NCBI RefSeq assembly: GCF_900099975.1
Contig: NZ_FNEI01000003.1
Span: 280,338-344,337, forward strand
Reading direction: 5' to 3'
Source of the DNA: Arthrobacter cupressi
GTDB lineage: Bacteria; Actinomycetota; Actinomycetes; Actinomycetales; Micrococcaceae
Length of the DNA stretch: 64,000 bases
Shown here: one piece after another, positions 56,425 through 64,000 of the stretch
How positions within the stretch are numbered: position 1 is the stretch's first letter
Layout: each line of letters begins with the position of its first letter
Program-made: the position numbers and the translations under genes
Notes under the pieces: model-generated
Databases searched by the model: none
What the model was told of the DNA's origin: nothing
What the model saw: only the letters and a program-made list of their open reading frames with translations

Positions 56425-57657
56425 TTAGGGCCGCTCCGCGGTGCTCCTGTCCTTGAGGACCCAGCGGACCACGATCCCCGCCAGCAGCGCCCAGAATGCT
56501 GCCCCGATGCCGGCGATGCTTAGCCCCGACACGGCCAGCAGGAACGTCACCGAGGCTCCGATCCGCTCCTCCGCCACGGCCAGCGCCGAGGCGATGGCCG
56601 AGGCCATGGTGCCCAGCAGGGCCAGGCCGGCCACCGCTTCGAGCAGGCCCTGGGGAGCCATGGCCACCACCGTCACCAGCGCGGCGGAGAACGCGGCGAG
56701 CACCAGGTAGGCCAGGCCCGAAGTGAAGGCTGCGATCCATCGCCGGGCACGGTCCGTGCCGGCTTCCTCCCCGGCTGCCAGGGCCGCGCTGAGGGCGGCC
56801 AGGTTGATGGCGTGGCCGCCGAACGGGGCGCCGAGCACCGTCCCGGCGCCGGTCACCAGCATCGACGGCTTCCACGGCGCTGCGTATCCGAAGGACTTCA
56901 GCACCGCCACCCCGGGAATGTTCTGGGATGCCATGGTCACGATGAACAGTGGCAGGGCCAGGCCTGCTACGGCCGGCAGGCTGAACTCCGGTGTGGTCCA
57001 ATGCAGCTCAGGCAGCAGGCGGTCCGCCGGAACAGAACCGCCGTTCAAGGCGATGTGGAGGCCGATCACCGCCAATGCGACCGCGAGCGAGGCCGGAACG
57101 GACCAGCGCGGGGCCAGCTTCATCATGACCAGCCAGCACAGGATCACCGGTGCCACCAGCAGGGGAGCGGAGCCGAGGGCCTTGAACGGTGCCACGCACA
57201 AGGGCAGGAGCACCCCGGCGAGCATCGCTTGGGCCAGTGCGGTGGGGATCTTAGCCATCAGCCGCCCCAGCGGCGGGAGAAGGCCCGTGAGGGCGATCAG
57301 CACCCCGGCGGTGAGGAAGGCGCCGACGGCGGCCGGCCAGCCGCCGTCGGGCGTTCCCGCTCCGGCGAGAAGAGCGGCACCCGGAGTGGACCAGGCGAGC
57401 GTCACCGGTGCCTTCGAACGCCAGGAAAGCCAGAGGATCCCGACGCCGAAGCTCAGCGTGAGTGCCAGCAAGCCGCTGGCGGCCTGGGCATCGCTTGCGC
57501 CCACGGCGCGCAACCCGGCCAGGACCACCGCAAAGGAGGACGTGAAGCCGACGAGTGCCGTCACGATGCCGGCGGTGAGGGGCATCGACAACTGGCGGGA
57601 CGGGGCTGGGTGAGCGGGAGCTTCGGCCGGTGCGGCGCTGGAATCCGGGGAGGGCAT
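56425..57657 (-). CDS. BenE-family benzoate/proton symporter-like transporter
   Basis: A 410-residue membrane protein with about 12 transmembrane segments. Family landmarks are LSWRSKAPVTLAWSTPGAALLAG and FIVTMASQNIPGVAVLKSFGY and GAPFGGHAINLAAL. BenE transporters import benzoate or related aromatic acids with protons, but no aromatic-degradation genes lie here. I use the ATG at 57657; a TTG three codons upstream is possible. Confidence 0.92.
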   Translation of the reverse strand: MPSPDSSAAPAEAPAHPAPSRQLSMPLTAGIVTALVGFTSSFAVVLAGLRAVGASDAQAASGLLALTLSFGVGILWLSWRSKAPVTLAWSTPGAALLAGAGTPDGGWPAAVGAFLTAGVLIALTGLLPPLGRLMAKIPTALAQAMLAGVLLPLCVAPFKALGSAPLLVAPVILCWLVMMKLAPRWSVPASLAVALAVIGLHIALNGGSVPADRLLPELHWTTPEFSLPAVAGLALPLFIVTMASQNIPGVAVLKSFGYAAPWKPSMLVTGAGTVLGAPFGGHAINLAALSAALAAGEEAGTDRARRWIAAFTSGLAYLVLAAFSAALVTVVAMAPQGLLEAVAGLALLGTMASAIASALAVAEERIGASVTFLLAVSGLSIAGIGAAFWALLAGIVVRWVLKDRSTAERP

Positions 57658-57686
57658 GATCTTCAACGGTACCCGTTAAACGCCAA

Positions 57687-57722
57687 GGGCACCGGTGCCG
57701 CCTCCCGGCGGGACCGGTGCCC
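57687..57722 (-). terminator. Stem-loop terminator of the small MT0933-like gene
   Basis: GGGCACCGGT and ACCGGTGCCC form a perfect 10-bp stem with a second possible stem in the loop, 27 nt downstream of the stop at 57750. On the minus strand the sequence after it is TTGGCGTTTAACG, so a weak T run is present. Confidence 0.55.
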
Positions 57723-57749
57723 CGTTGACGTAACTGTTACGGGCGCTCT

Positions 57750-57977
57750 TTACGGAGCCTTGTCCGTGGCGGGAGCCTCGCCGCCCGGCTCATCACCGCT
57801 GGCGTTCTCCACGAAACCGGAAGCTGCATCCTGGACGGCGTCGACCTGCTCGGCGAACTTTCCGCCGGTCTTGTCATCGACGAAATCGCCGGCCTTCTGG
57901 ATGCCGTCCTTGATGGCTTCCTCGTTGCCACCAATGAGCTCCTGAGCTTTGCCCTTCAGATCGTCAATTAGTCCCAC
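57750..57977 (-). CDS. MT0933/Rv0909-like small antitoxin-type protein
   Basis: A 75-residue acidic helical protein. It resembles MT0933 antitoxin-family proteins: GLIDDLKGKAQELIGGNEEAIK, GIQKAGDFVDDKTGGKFAEQ and VDAVQDAASGFV. In mycobacteria this family is paired with a SRPBCC-type toxin, but no toxin is adjacent here. Start is a GTG at 57977 with AGGGAGG just upstream. It lies downstream of the APC permease on the same strand, 95 nt apart. Confidence 0.78.
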   Translation of the reverse strand: MGLIDDLKGKAQELIGGNEEAIKDGIQKAGDFVDDKTGGKFAEQVDAVQDAASGFVENASGDEPGGEAPATDKAP

Positions 57978-58072
57978 GGGCACCTCCCTTCGGTCGCGGA
58001 GCCAGATCGCTCCTCCCGCTTTCGAGCCTAACCCGTCATCCTTGCCCTGCCAAGGACGGGGCGGGGTTCCTG

Positions 58073-59533
58073 TCAGCGGCCCGCGTCCAGGCTGGCGGAT
58101 GGCTGGTGCCTTGGGCTGTGCGGGTTCATCAGCGAATGCCTGCGGCCGTAGCCGAAGTAGATCGCCAGGCCGATGACCAGCCAGACGCCGAACCGCAGCC
58201 AGGTGTCCCAGGGAAGCTGCGTCATGAGGAAGCCCGAGGACAGCACGCCGAAGGCCGGGACCAGGGGCATGAGCGGCAGACGGAAGGTGCGCGGGGCACC
58301 GGGCTTGGTGTAACGGAAGACGATTACGGCCACGCACACCACCACGAACGCGGCAAGGATGCCGATGTTGGTTAGGTCGGCGACTGCCTTGATCGGGAAG
58401 ATGCCGGCGAGGAAGGCCGAGGTGATGCCAGCGATCCAGGTGACGCGCTGCGGGGTACCGTGCCGGTCCGTCTTGGCGAACCAAGACGGGAGGAGGCCGT
58501 CGCGGCTCATCGTGAACCAGACGCGGGTGACGCCGAGCAGGAAGGTGAGCATGACGGTCAGGATCGACAGCACCGCGAAGACCGAAATGATCGTGGCGAT
58601 GACCGGAAGGCCCACGCCGGTGAAGGCCGAGGCGAAACCGGCCGTGGGGTTGATGTCCTTGTAGTTCTGCATGCCGGTCAGGACAAGGGTTGCCGCCACG
58701 TAGAGGAGCATGGCGATCACGAGCGACAGCACGATTGCCTTGGGCATGTGCTTCTTGCCGTCCTTGGCTTCCTCCGCCGCGGTGCTCATGGCGTCGTAGC
58801 CGAAGACCGCGAAGAAGACGGTGGCCGATCCGGCCAGGACCGGTCCGAAGCCACTGGGCATGAACGGGTTGTAGTTCTCGGTGTTGATGTAGAAGATGCC
58901 CAGGCCGATGATGAACACGATCAGCAGCACCTTGATGCCGACGGCGACGAGTTCAAAGCGGCCGAAGGTCTTGGTGCCGCGGCTTAGGATCCACGTGACC
59001 ACGAGGCAGACCAGGATCGCCGGCAGGTTGATCACGCCGCCCTTTCCTTCGTCCGCAGTGGACGTCATCCAGGTGGGCATGTGGATACCGATTCCGGAGA
59101 GGAAGGCGTCAAAATATCCGGAGATGCCGATCGCGACGACGGCGACGATTGCGATGTACTCAAGCAGCAGGTCCCAGCCGATGAACCAGCCCACGATCTC
59201 TCCGAGGGCGACGTAGCCGTACGTGTAGGCGGATCCGGCGCGGGGGATCATGCCGGCGAACTCGGCGTAGGAAAGCGCCGCCGCGGCCGATGCGAGGCCG
59301 GCCACGAGGAAGGAGATCAGCACTGCGGGTCCGACGCCGGGGTTGCTGCCGTTGCCGTGGGCCACCAGCCCGGCGAGTGAGAAGATGCCGACGCCGATGA
59401 TGCCGCCCACTCCGATCGCGGTCAGCTGCCAGAGTCCGAGGCTCTTGAAGAGCCCGCTGTGCTTGTTCTCCTCCTCGATGGTGTCGATCGGTTTCTTCCT
59501 GAGGATCGAACTCGAAAGCGTTTGTTGGTTCAC
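58073..59533 (-). CDS. APC-superfamily amino acid permease (cationic amino acid transporter type)
   Basis: A 486-residue membrane protein with about 12-14 transmembrane segments. Landmarks are LTAIGVGGIIGVGIFSLAG, LSYAEFAGMIPRAGSAYTYGY, GWFIGWDLLLEYIA, VFFAVFGYDAMSTAAEEAKD and GTPQRVTWIAGI, all typical of CAT-type amino acid permeases such as YfnA. The exact amino acid is unknown. I choose the GTG at 59533 because AGGAG lies 7 nt upstream; the frame extends 13 codons more to a TTG. Confidence 0.9.
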   Translation of the reverse strand: MNQQTLSSSILRKKPIDTIEEENKHSGLFKSLGLWQLTAIGVGGIIGVGIFSLAGLVAHGNGSNPGVGPAVLISFLVAGLASAAAALSYAEFAGMIPRAGSAYTYGYVALGEIVGWFIGWDLLLEYIAIVAVVAIGISGYFDAFLSGIGIHMPTWMTSTADEGKGGVINLPAILVCLVVTWILSRGTKTFGRFELVAVGIKVLLIVFIIGLGIFYINTENYNPFMPSGFGPVLAGSATVFFAVFGYDAMSTAAEEAKDGKKHMPKAIVLSLVIAMLLYVAATLVLTGMQNYKDINPTAGFASAFTGVGLPVIATIISVFAVLSILTVMLTFLLGVTRVWFTMSRDGLLPSWFAKTDRHGTPQRVTWIAGITSAFLAGIFPIKAVADLTNIGILAAFVVVCVAVIVFRYTKPGAPRTFRLPLMPLVPAFGVLSSGFLMTQLPWDTWLRFGVWLVIGLAIYFGYGRRHSLMNPHSPRHQPSASLDAGR

Positions 59534-59707
59534 CGTGGTGCTCCTGCCTGTAGGCGTGGTGTCTAAAGCCAAAAAGGTCCGAAGAAAAGTATGCGAGTCG
59601 AATCACATCAGATAAAGCGATTTTTCCTTAGCTGTATTCGTGGGATATTCCTATGATTCGAAGCTTGGGCCACCCGGCTTGGGCGGTCCGAAGCGGACCG
59701 AAGGTAC

Positions 59708-59735
59708 AAAAAAAGCAGCTCCGCGGAGCTGCTTT
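59708..59735 (-). terminator. Intrinsic terminator of the tRNA cluster
   Basis: A perfect GC-rich palindromic stem (GCAGCTCCGCGGAGCTGC, 59715-59732) is followed on the minus strand by seven T (59714-59708), 21 nt after the last tRNA-Gly. This is a textbook intrinsic terminator. Confidence 0.85.
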
Positions 59736-59756
59736 AGAGTGGGCGGGGGCCCGGAG

Positions 59757-59829
<73 letters not shown>

Positions 59830-59877
59830 ACATTCCGCCAGGAACCGAAATGCATTCGGGATCCTTAAAAACAGGAG

Positions 59878-59950
<73 letters not shown>

Positions 59951-60010
59951 AAATATTGAGCGGATGGCCGGAGCCATCCGCTCAACGTCAAGCAAGTTTC
60001 CTTGCTCCCG

Positions 60011-60082
60011 TGGGCGATACTGGGATCGAACCAGTGACCTCTTCCGTGTCAGGGAAGCGCGCTACCGCTGCGCCAATCGCCC
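60011..60082 (-). tRNA. tRNA-Val(GAC)
   Basis: The 72-nt cloverleaf has acceptor GGGCGAT/ATCGCCC, discriminator A, anticodon loop CTGACAC (anticodon GAC) and T loop TTCGATC. It is nearly identical outside the anticodon arm to the tRNA-Val(CAC) on the other strand. Confidence 0.97.
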
Positions 60083-60123
60083 GTGATGATCCGGCCGGAA
60101 CCGGAAATCCAGGGTTTTCACCG

Positions 60124-60194
60124 AGGTGGGTACGGGATTCGAACCCGTGTATACGGCTTTGCAGGCCGCTGCCTCGCCTCTCGGCCAACCCACC
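60124..60194 (-). tRNA. tRNA-Cys(GCA)
   Basis: The 71-nt cloverleaf has acceptor GGTGGGT/ACCCACC, anticodon loop CTGCAAA (anticodon GCA), and T arm ACGGG TTCGAAT CCCGT. Discriminator is T. The Gly-Cys-Val order is typical of actinobacterial tRNA clusters. Confidence 0.97.
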
Positions 60195-60248
60195 GTGTAA
60201 GCAATGCCTCCGGTTTCCCGGAAGCCTCTGCCGTGACAGTGTCCTGCG

Positions 60249-60321
<73 letters not shown>

Positions 60322-60383
60322 AATGCCGGATTTCCGCGTTCCCGCCCTGGTGGGCTGGGCGCCGCTTTCCGACGAGTAAAAAC

Positions 60384-60411
60384 TCTATAGGAGGTTCGAG
60401 GAAACTCCAAA
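60384..60411 (-). promoter_or_regulatory. Candidate promoter of the tRNA cluster
   Basis: On the minus strand TTTGGA (60411-60406) and TATAGA (60389-60384) are 16 nt apart, with a T-rich stretch after the minus-10, about 60 nt upstream of the first tRNA-Gly. Low confidence in the exact spacing. Confidence 0.45.
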
Positions 60412-60473
60412 TCGTTCCGGCCTGCGGGCTTCCCGAGGCCGCGACTTCCGCGGAATGGCGCGGAATATTCGAG

Positions 60474-60487
60474 TTACACGCATGTAA
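60474..60487. promoter_or_regulatory. TTACA-N4-TGTAA palindrome in the intergenic region
   Basis: TTACACGCATGTAA forms perfect 5-bp arms around 4 bases, in the 295 nt between the two divergent tRNA transcription units. The rest of this stretch holds the two promoters; nothing else is evident. Which regulator would use this site is unknown. Confidence 0.35.
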
Positions 60488-60577
60488 TTAGCCGGAGCGT
60501 CCACGCATGCGGATGCCTTCGTGCCGGCAACCCTGCGCCCTTGCAGCGCTCCAGTTCGGCAGCTGTTCCGGCGGTTT

Positions 60578-60605
60578 TTGATTTCCGGCCGGAGTCGGTT
60601 AGTGT
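60578..60605 (+). promoter_or_regulatory. Candidate promoter of tRNA-Val(CAC)
   Basis: TTGATT (60578-60583) and TAGTGT (60600-60605) are 16 nt apart and end 11 nt before the tRNA 5' end, so the primary transcript would have a short 5' leader. Confidence 0.55.
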
Positions 60606-60616
60606 TTTTGATGCAC

Positions 60617-60688
60617 GGGCGATTGGCGCAGTGGTAGCGCGCTTCGTTCACACCGAAGAGGTCACTGGTTCGAACCCAGTATCGCCCA
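60617..60688 (+). tRNA. tRNA-Val(CAC)
   Basis: The 72-nt cloverleaf has acceptor GGGCGAT/ATCGCCC, anticodon loop TTCACAC (anticodon CAC) and T loop TTCGAAC. Discriminator is A. It is a single-gene unit with its own promoter and terminator, convergent to none and divergent from the tRNA cluster. Confidence 0.97.
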
Positions 60689-60698
60689 CCGTGACGTG

Positions 60699-60738
60699 AA
60701 GGCCCCTGTTGTTCCGCAAGGAAGAGCAGGGGCCTTTG
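60699..60738 (+). terminator. Stem-loop terminator after tRNA-Val(CAC)
   Basis: AAGGCCCCTG and CAGGGGCCTT form a 10-bp stem with an 18-nt loop, 10 nt after the tRNA. The T run after it is short, so part of the transcript may continue into the downstream gene. Confidence 0.6.
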
Positions 60739-60797
60739 CCGTACCTCCGATGGGCCCGGCTCGGATCCTGTCGGAGGTCTGTGAAAGAGTTTTCCTT

Positions 60798-61679
60798 ATG
60801 ACAGATCCACTGCTTGCCCACGCCACCGACCACGGCCGGATGTACGCCCGTTCCACCGCGGAAGCCTTCTCGGTGCCGTCCATCACCACGGTCATCGGCC
60901 AGCAGGCACACTCGCTGGACGGCTGGTTCGGCTACATGGGAGCGAACAGCCTGGCCAACGATCCCGAGTTGCCGCGGCTCCTTGGCAGCCCCGGCGGGCT
61001 CCGGCAGGCGGTCAACAAGGCAGCCAAGGCGGCCGAGGTGTATCGTGACGACGCCGCCCAGCGCGGGGACCGCGTGCACGGCTACTGCGAACAGGTGGCA
61101 TTGCGAGCCTTGGGCAGGCCGCACCGGGTGGCTGAAGCCCGCAACGACCTCGCATCGCACGGCGAGGAAGCCTTCGCGGCCCGCTTCGATGAATGGTGGG
61201 AGCTGTACCGGGTGGAGCCGCTTGCCCCGGAAATCACCGTGTGGAACACGAGCGTCGGTTACGCCGGCACCCTTGACCTCGTTGCGCGGATCAATGGGCG
61301 GGTTTGCCTGATCGACTACAAGACCAAGGGCACCAACCGCGACGGTACCGTGAAGGCACTCGACGACAAGGTCGTGATGCAGTTGGTGGCGGGCATGAAG
61401 GCCGAAGAAAGCCTCGTGGACCCGGTTGCAGGGGAGTGGGAGCCCTGGAAATACGGCGAGGATCCGGTCCTGCTGGCGGTGGCGATCGGTGAGACCGAAG
61501 TCCGCCCGCAACGTGCGAATCCGGAAGTCCTGAAACACCACTGGTGGAAGTTCTGCGCGCTCAAGCGGGTCTGGGAGATGTCCGCGGACGTCGCGGCGGC
61601 CGGCGCAGCATTGCTCCCGGTGGCACCTCCCGCGTACCCCGCCGCTCCCGCGGTGGCCGGCTCCACTAAACTGGCTTAG
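60798..61679 (+). CDS. PD-(D/E)XK nuclease-fold protein of unknown role
   Basis: A 293-residue soluble protein. The catalytic-looking core is GTLDLVARINGRVCLIDYKTKG (about residues 155-175 in two parts), where the Asp of TLDLV and D-Y-K of LIDYKT match the PD-(D/E)XK nuclease pattern, as in RecB-like and phage exonucleases. An N-terminal helical part has RVHGYCEQVALRAL and a Glu-rich EARNDLASHGEEAF. The C-tail is Pro/Ala-rich. I do not know its target. Start ATG at 60798. It stands alone between tRNA-Val and def. Confidence 0.78.
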   Translation: MTDPLLAHATDHGRMYARSTAEAFSVPSITTVIGQQAHSLDGWFGYMGANSLANDPELPRLLGSPGGLRQAVNKAAKAAEVYRDDAAQRGDRVHGYCEQVALRALGRPHRVAEARNDLASHGEEAFAARFDEWWELYRVEPLAPEITVWNTSVGYAGTLDLVARINGRVCLIDYKTKGTNRDGTVKALDDKVVMQLVAGMKAEESLVDPVAGEWEPWKYGEDPVLLAVAIGETEVRPQRANPEVLKHHWWKFCALKRVWEMSADVAAAGAALLPVAPPAYPAAPAVAGSTKLA

Positions 61680-61732
61680 CTTCCGTTTCGCAGGGAGATA
61701 AAGCAAACGCCGATCGTGAGGACAGACAGCGC

Positions 61733-62299
61733 ATGGCCATTTTGAGCATCCGGATCATCGGGGACCCCGTGCTGCGTACGGTGGCGGATCCCGTCACGGA
61801 CTTCGGCCCCGAGCTTGCCAAGCTGGTTGCGGACATGACCGAAACCATGGAGGACGTGGATGGCGCCGGCCTCGCGGCCCCGCAGATCGGCGTGAGCCAG
61901 CGGGTCTTCACCTACCGGATCGACGGCGTGGAGGGGCACATCATCAACCCCGTCCTGGAAAACAGCGAAGACTTCCAGGAAGACCAGATCGAAGGCTGCC
62001 TGTCCATCCCCGGCCTCGCCTACCCGGTGCGCCGCCGCCGCGCCACCCGCGCCACCGGAGTCGACCTCCACGGAAACCCGGTTAGTGTCGAGGCCGAGGG
62101 CATGCTCGCGCGCTGCTTCCAGCACGAAACTGACCACCTGGACGGCATCCTCTTCACCGACCGCCTCGAAGGGGACGACCGGAAGTCCGCCCTCCGCGCC
62201 ATCCGGGCCGCGAACTACCACGCGGTGACCGAACAGACCACCAGCAAGCGGGCAACCACCGTCGGCTCCAGCTTCGGCAGCTTCGGTATTGCTGAATGA
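61733..62299 (+). CDS. def: Peptide deformylase
   Basis: A 188-residue metalloenzyme that removes the N-formyl group from new proteins. The three family motifs are GAGLAAPQIG near residue 45, EGCLSIPG near 88 (metal Cys), and QHETDHLDG near 130 (two His and the catalytic Glu). Start ATG at 61733. The stop overlaps fmt in ATGA, linking the enzyme that adds the formyl group and the one that removes it. Confidence 0.97.
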   Translation: MAILSIRIIGDPVLRTVADPVTDFGPELAKLVADMTETMEDVDGAGLAAPQIGVSQRVFTYRIDGVEGHIINPVLENSEDFQEDQIEGCLSIPGLAYPVRRRRATRATGVDLHGNPVSVEAEGMLARCFQHETDHLDGILFTDRLEGDDRKSALRAIRAANYHAVTEQTTSKRATTVGSSFGSFGIAE

Positions 62300-63213
62300 A
62301 GGTCCTGTTCGCCGGCACTCCGGCCGTCGCCGTCCCGTCCCTTGATGCCTTGGTCAACGCCGGATTCGACGTCGTCGCTGTCCTGACCCGCCCGGACGCG
62401 CCGACGGGCCGCAAAAGGATCCTGACGCCGTCGCCGGTTGCCGTCCGCGCCGCCGAACTCGGCATCGACCTTATCCACGCAAGCAAGGTAGACGCAGACA
62501 CTATCGCGCGCATTGCCTCGTACGAGCCCGATGTCGCCGCGATCGTCGCGTACGGCGGAATCATCCCGAAGGCGGCACTGTCCGTCCCGCGGCACGGCTG
62601 GATCAACCTGCATTTCTCCCTGCTCCCGGCCTGGCGCGGCGCCGCCCCGGTGCAGCGGGCCGTGATCGCCGGCGACGACATCACCGGCGCCGCCACGTTC
62701 CAGCTCGAGGAGGGCCTGGACACCGGACCGGTGTTCGGAACCGTCACAGAAGCGATCCGGCCTGAGGACACCGCGGGCGAACTGCTCGAACGGCTGTCCG
62801 CCAGCGGTGCCGTCCTGCTGAGCCAGACCCTGTCCGCCGTCGACGCCGGCCGGGCAGCGCCCGCGCCGCAGCAGGGCGATGTGTCACTGGCCCCAAAGCT
62901 CACGCTCGACGACGGCCGCATCGACTGGCGGCAGCCCGCCCTCGCCGTCAACCGCAGGGCCCGCGGGGTCACCCCGGAACCCGGCGCCTGGACCATGTGG
63001 GATGGCCAGCGGGTCAAGCTCGAAGAACTGGCGCTGCGGCCGGACGTCAAGGACCTGGCGCCGGGGCGCGTCCGCGTTGACGGCAAGAATGTTTTGGTCG
63101 GCACCGGTTCCCATGCCGTGCGGCTTGGCCGGATCCAGCCGGCCGGCAAGAAGATGATGGCCTCGGCCGACTGGGCCCGCGGGGTGGCAGTGGAAAGCGT
63201 GGAATTCGAATGA
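62296..63213 (+). CDS. fmt: Methionyl-tRNA formyltransferase
   Basis: A 305-residue enzyme that formylates initiator Met-tRNA with 10-formyl-THF. The N-terminal catalytic domain has FAGTPAVAVPSLDAL, YGGIIPKAALSVP and the signature HFSLLPAWRGAAPVQRA near residues 104-120 with its catalytic His; EEGLDTGPVF follows. A C-terminal OB domain binds the tRNA. Start overlaps def and the stop overlaps rsmB, so def-fmt-rsmB is a coupled operon. Confidence 0.97.
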   Translation: MKVLFAGTPAVAVPSLDALVNAGFDVVAVLTRPDAPTGRKRILTPSPVAVRAAELGIDLIHASKVDADTIARIASYEPDVAAIVAYGGIIPKAALSVPRHGWINLHFSLLPAWRGAAPVQRAVIAGDDITGAATFQLEEGLDTGPVFGTVTEAIRPEDTAGELLERLSASGAVLLSQTLSAVDAGRAAPAPQQGDVSLAPKLTLDDGRIDWRQPALAVNRRARGVTPEPGAWTMWDGQRVKLEELALRPDVKDLAPGRVRVDGKNVLVGTGSHAVRLGRIQPAGKKMMASADWARGVAVESVEFE

Positions 63214-64000
63214 GTGAGTCCGGACGACGGAACCCTGCCAATCATGGCGGACGCGACGGCGGCAGCCGCGACGGGGGCAACCGCAGCCAGGGCGGTGGCG
63301 GCACAGTGCGGCGCGACGCCAAAGGTCGGGAACGCAACCGCGGGCCGCAGCGCGGCTTCTCCGCCAGCGCTCCTTCGCAGCGTACCCGCCGCGCCGATCC
63401 CGCGCGCCTGGTCGCCTTCGAAGTCCTGCGGGCCGTGGCCGCCGAGGACGCCTACGCCAACCTCGTCCTGCCGGCCAGGATCCGGCACCACCGCCTCGAC
63501 AAACGCGACGCCGGCTTCGCCACCGAACTGAGCTACGGCGCGCTGCGCGGCCAGGGAACGTACGACGCCATCCTGGCAGCCTGCGTGGACCGGCCGCTCG
63601 CAAAGCTGGATCCGGCCGTGCTTGACGCCCTCCGCCTCGGCGCACACCAGCTCCTGGCCATGCGCGTCCCGGCGCACGCCGCCCTGGACCAGACGGTGGG
63701 CCTGGCCCGTGCCGTAATCGGCGCCGGCCCGTCCTCCCTCATTAATGCGGTGCTCCGCAAGGTCACCGCCCGCACACTCCCGGAATGGCTCGACCACGTG
63801 CTGGCGGGGGAGACCGACACCACCAGGATCGACGCCGTGCGCCACGCGCATCCGGAATGGATCGTGCGGGCACTCCGGCAGTCCCTGGTGGCCCACGGCC
63901 GCCCGGCGGATGAAATCACCGAGCTCCTCGAAGCCGACAACGAGGCGCCCGTGGTGAACCTCGTCGCGCTTCCCGGCCTCGGCAGCCTTGAGGAAGCGCT
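63210..64000 (+). CDS. rsmB: 16S rRNA (cytosine-967-C5)-methyltransferase RsmB, N-terminal part (cut by window edge)
   Basis: An open frame of 263 codons runs from the ATG at 63210 to the window end. The first about 55 residues are Gly/Arg/Ser-rich and probably disordered, followed by a NusB-like helical RNA-binding domain: ARLVAFEVLRAVAAEDAYANLVLP, DAGFATELSYGALRGQGTYDAIL, LDPAVLDALRLGAHQLLAM and SSLINAVLRKVTARTLPEWL. This N-terminal NusB domain plus operon position after fmt identifies RsmB. The methyltransferase domain lies beyond the window. The start overlaps the fmt stop. Confidence 0.92.
   Translation, partial: MSESGRRNPANHGGRDGGSRDGGNRSQGGGGTVRRDAKGRERNRGPQRGFSASAPSQRTRRADPARLVAFEVLRAVAAEDAYANLVLPARIRHHRLDKRDAGFATELSYGALRGQGTYDAILAACVDRPLAKLDPAVLDALRLGAHQLLAMRVPAHAALDQTVGLARAVIGAGPSSLINAVLRKVTARTLPEWLDHVLAGETDTTRIDAVRHAHPEWIVRALRQSLVAHGRPADEITELLEADNEAPVVNLVALPGLGSLEEA

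Noticed and set aside
60385..60651. Minus-strand 88-codon frame over the tRNA promoters
   Set aside because: It runs antisense through tRNA-Val and the promoter region and has no ribosome site; the DNA is regulatory.

Overview
The window is chromosomal DNA from a high-GC actinobacterium, most probably Arthrobacter or a close relative in the Micrococcaceae. Support comes from the strong third-position GC bias, actinobacterium-specific families (SepH, CeoB/CeoC, and families I recognise as DUF4193, DUF3000, DUF3710, DUF3159, DUF5998 and DUF6421), a fused CydDC, a non-canonical isoprenoid pathway gene (dxs), and many genes with a TANNNT hexamer 6-8 nt before the start codon, which suggests leaderless transcripts. 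I see no insertion sequence, integrase, prophage or CRISPR array. Both ends cut genes: cydA at the left and rsmB at the right.

Layout. 0-8.8 kb: bd oxidase operon cydA(partial)-cydB-cydDC, a two-domain GNAT, a DinB protein with a nitronate monooxygenase-like enzyme, and a VOC protein. 8.8-16.8 kb: parC, a GNAT/acyl-CoA synthetase fusion of the Pat type, then DUF5998, a phosphodiesterase and thymidine kinase. 16.8-23.2 kb: sepH, DUF4193, DUF3093, dut, DUF3710, an OB-fold protein, DUF3159, and the ceoB-ceoC pair. 23.3-32.9 kb: a KimA-like potassium permease divergent from ceoBC, a TrmA-type RNA methyltransferase, aconitase behind a DtxR/IdeR-like palindrome, dxs, DUF402 and an unrecognised protein. 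32.9-38.5 kb: a tiny HhH protein, an aldo/keto reductase, a nucleoside hydrolase, and a complete ECF transporter (S, T and fused A-A').

38.5-45.2 kb: fadA-fadB beta-oxidation operon behind a perfect 16-bp palindrome, then a membrane protein with two CxxC motifs followed by a two-component system. 45.2-54.2 kb: RNase D, DUF3000, threonine aldolase, an SDR with DUF6421, msrB with a very strong terminator, an alpha/beta hydrolase, YbaK and SufE. 54.2-59.5 kb: rhodanese, ZapE, a BenE transporter, an MT0933-like small protein and an APC permease. 59.7-60.7 kb: a tRNA cluster (Gly, Cys, Val, Gly, Gly) facing a second tRNA-Val. 60.8-64 kb: a PD-(D/E)XK nuclease-like protein, then the def-fmt-rsmB translation operon.

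Most of the region is core housekeeping DNA. No wholly new multi-gene defence or biosynthetic system is evident. The best leads are the ECF/nucleoside hydrolase locus with a leader stem that could hide its ribosome binding site and a degenerate second ATPase signature, the divergent CeoBC/KimA potassium locus with overlapping promoters, the CxxC/CATCH membrane protein coupled to a two-component system, the iron-box-like site on aconitase, the palindrome before fadA, and the orphan nuclease-like gene beside the tRNAs.
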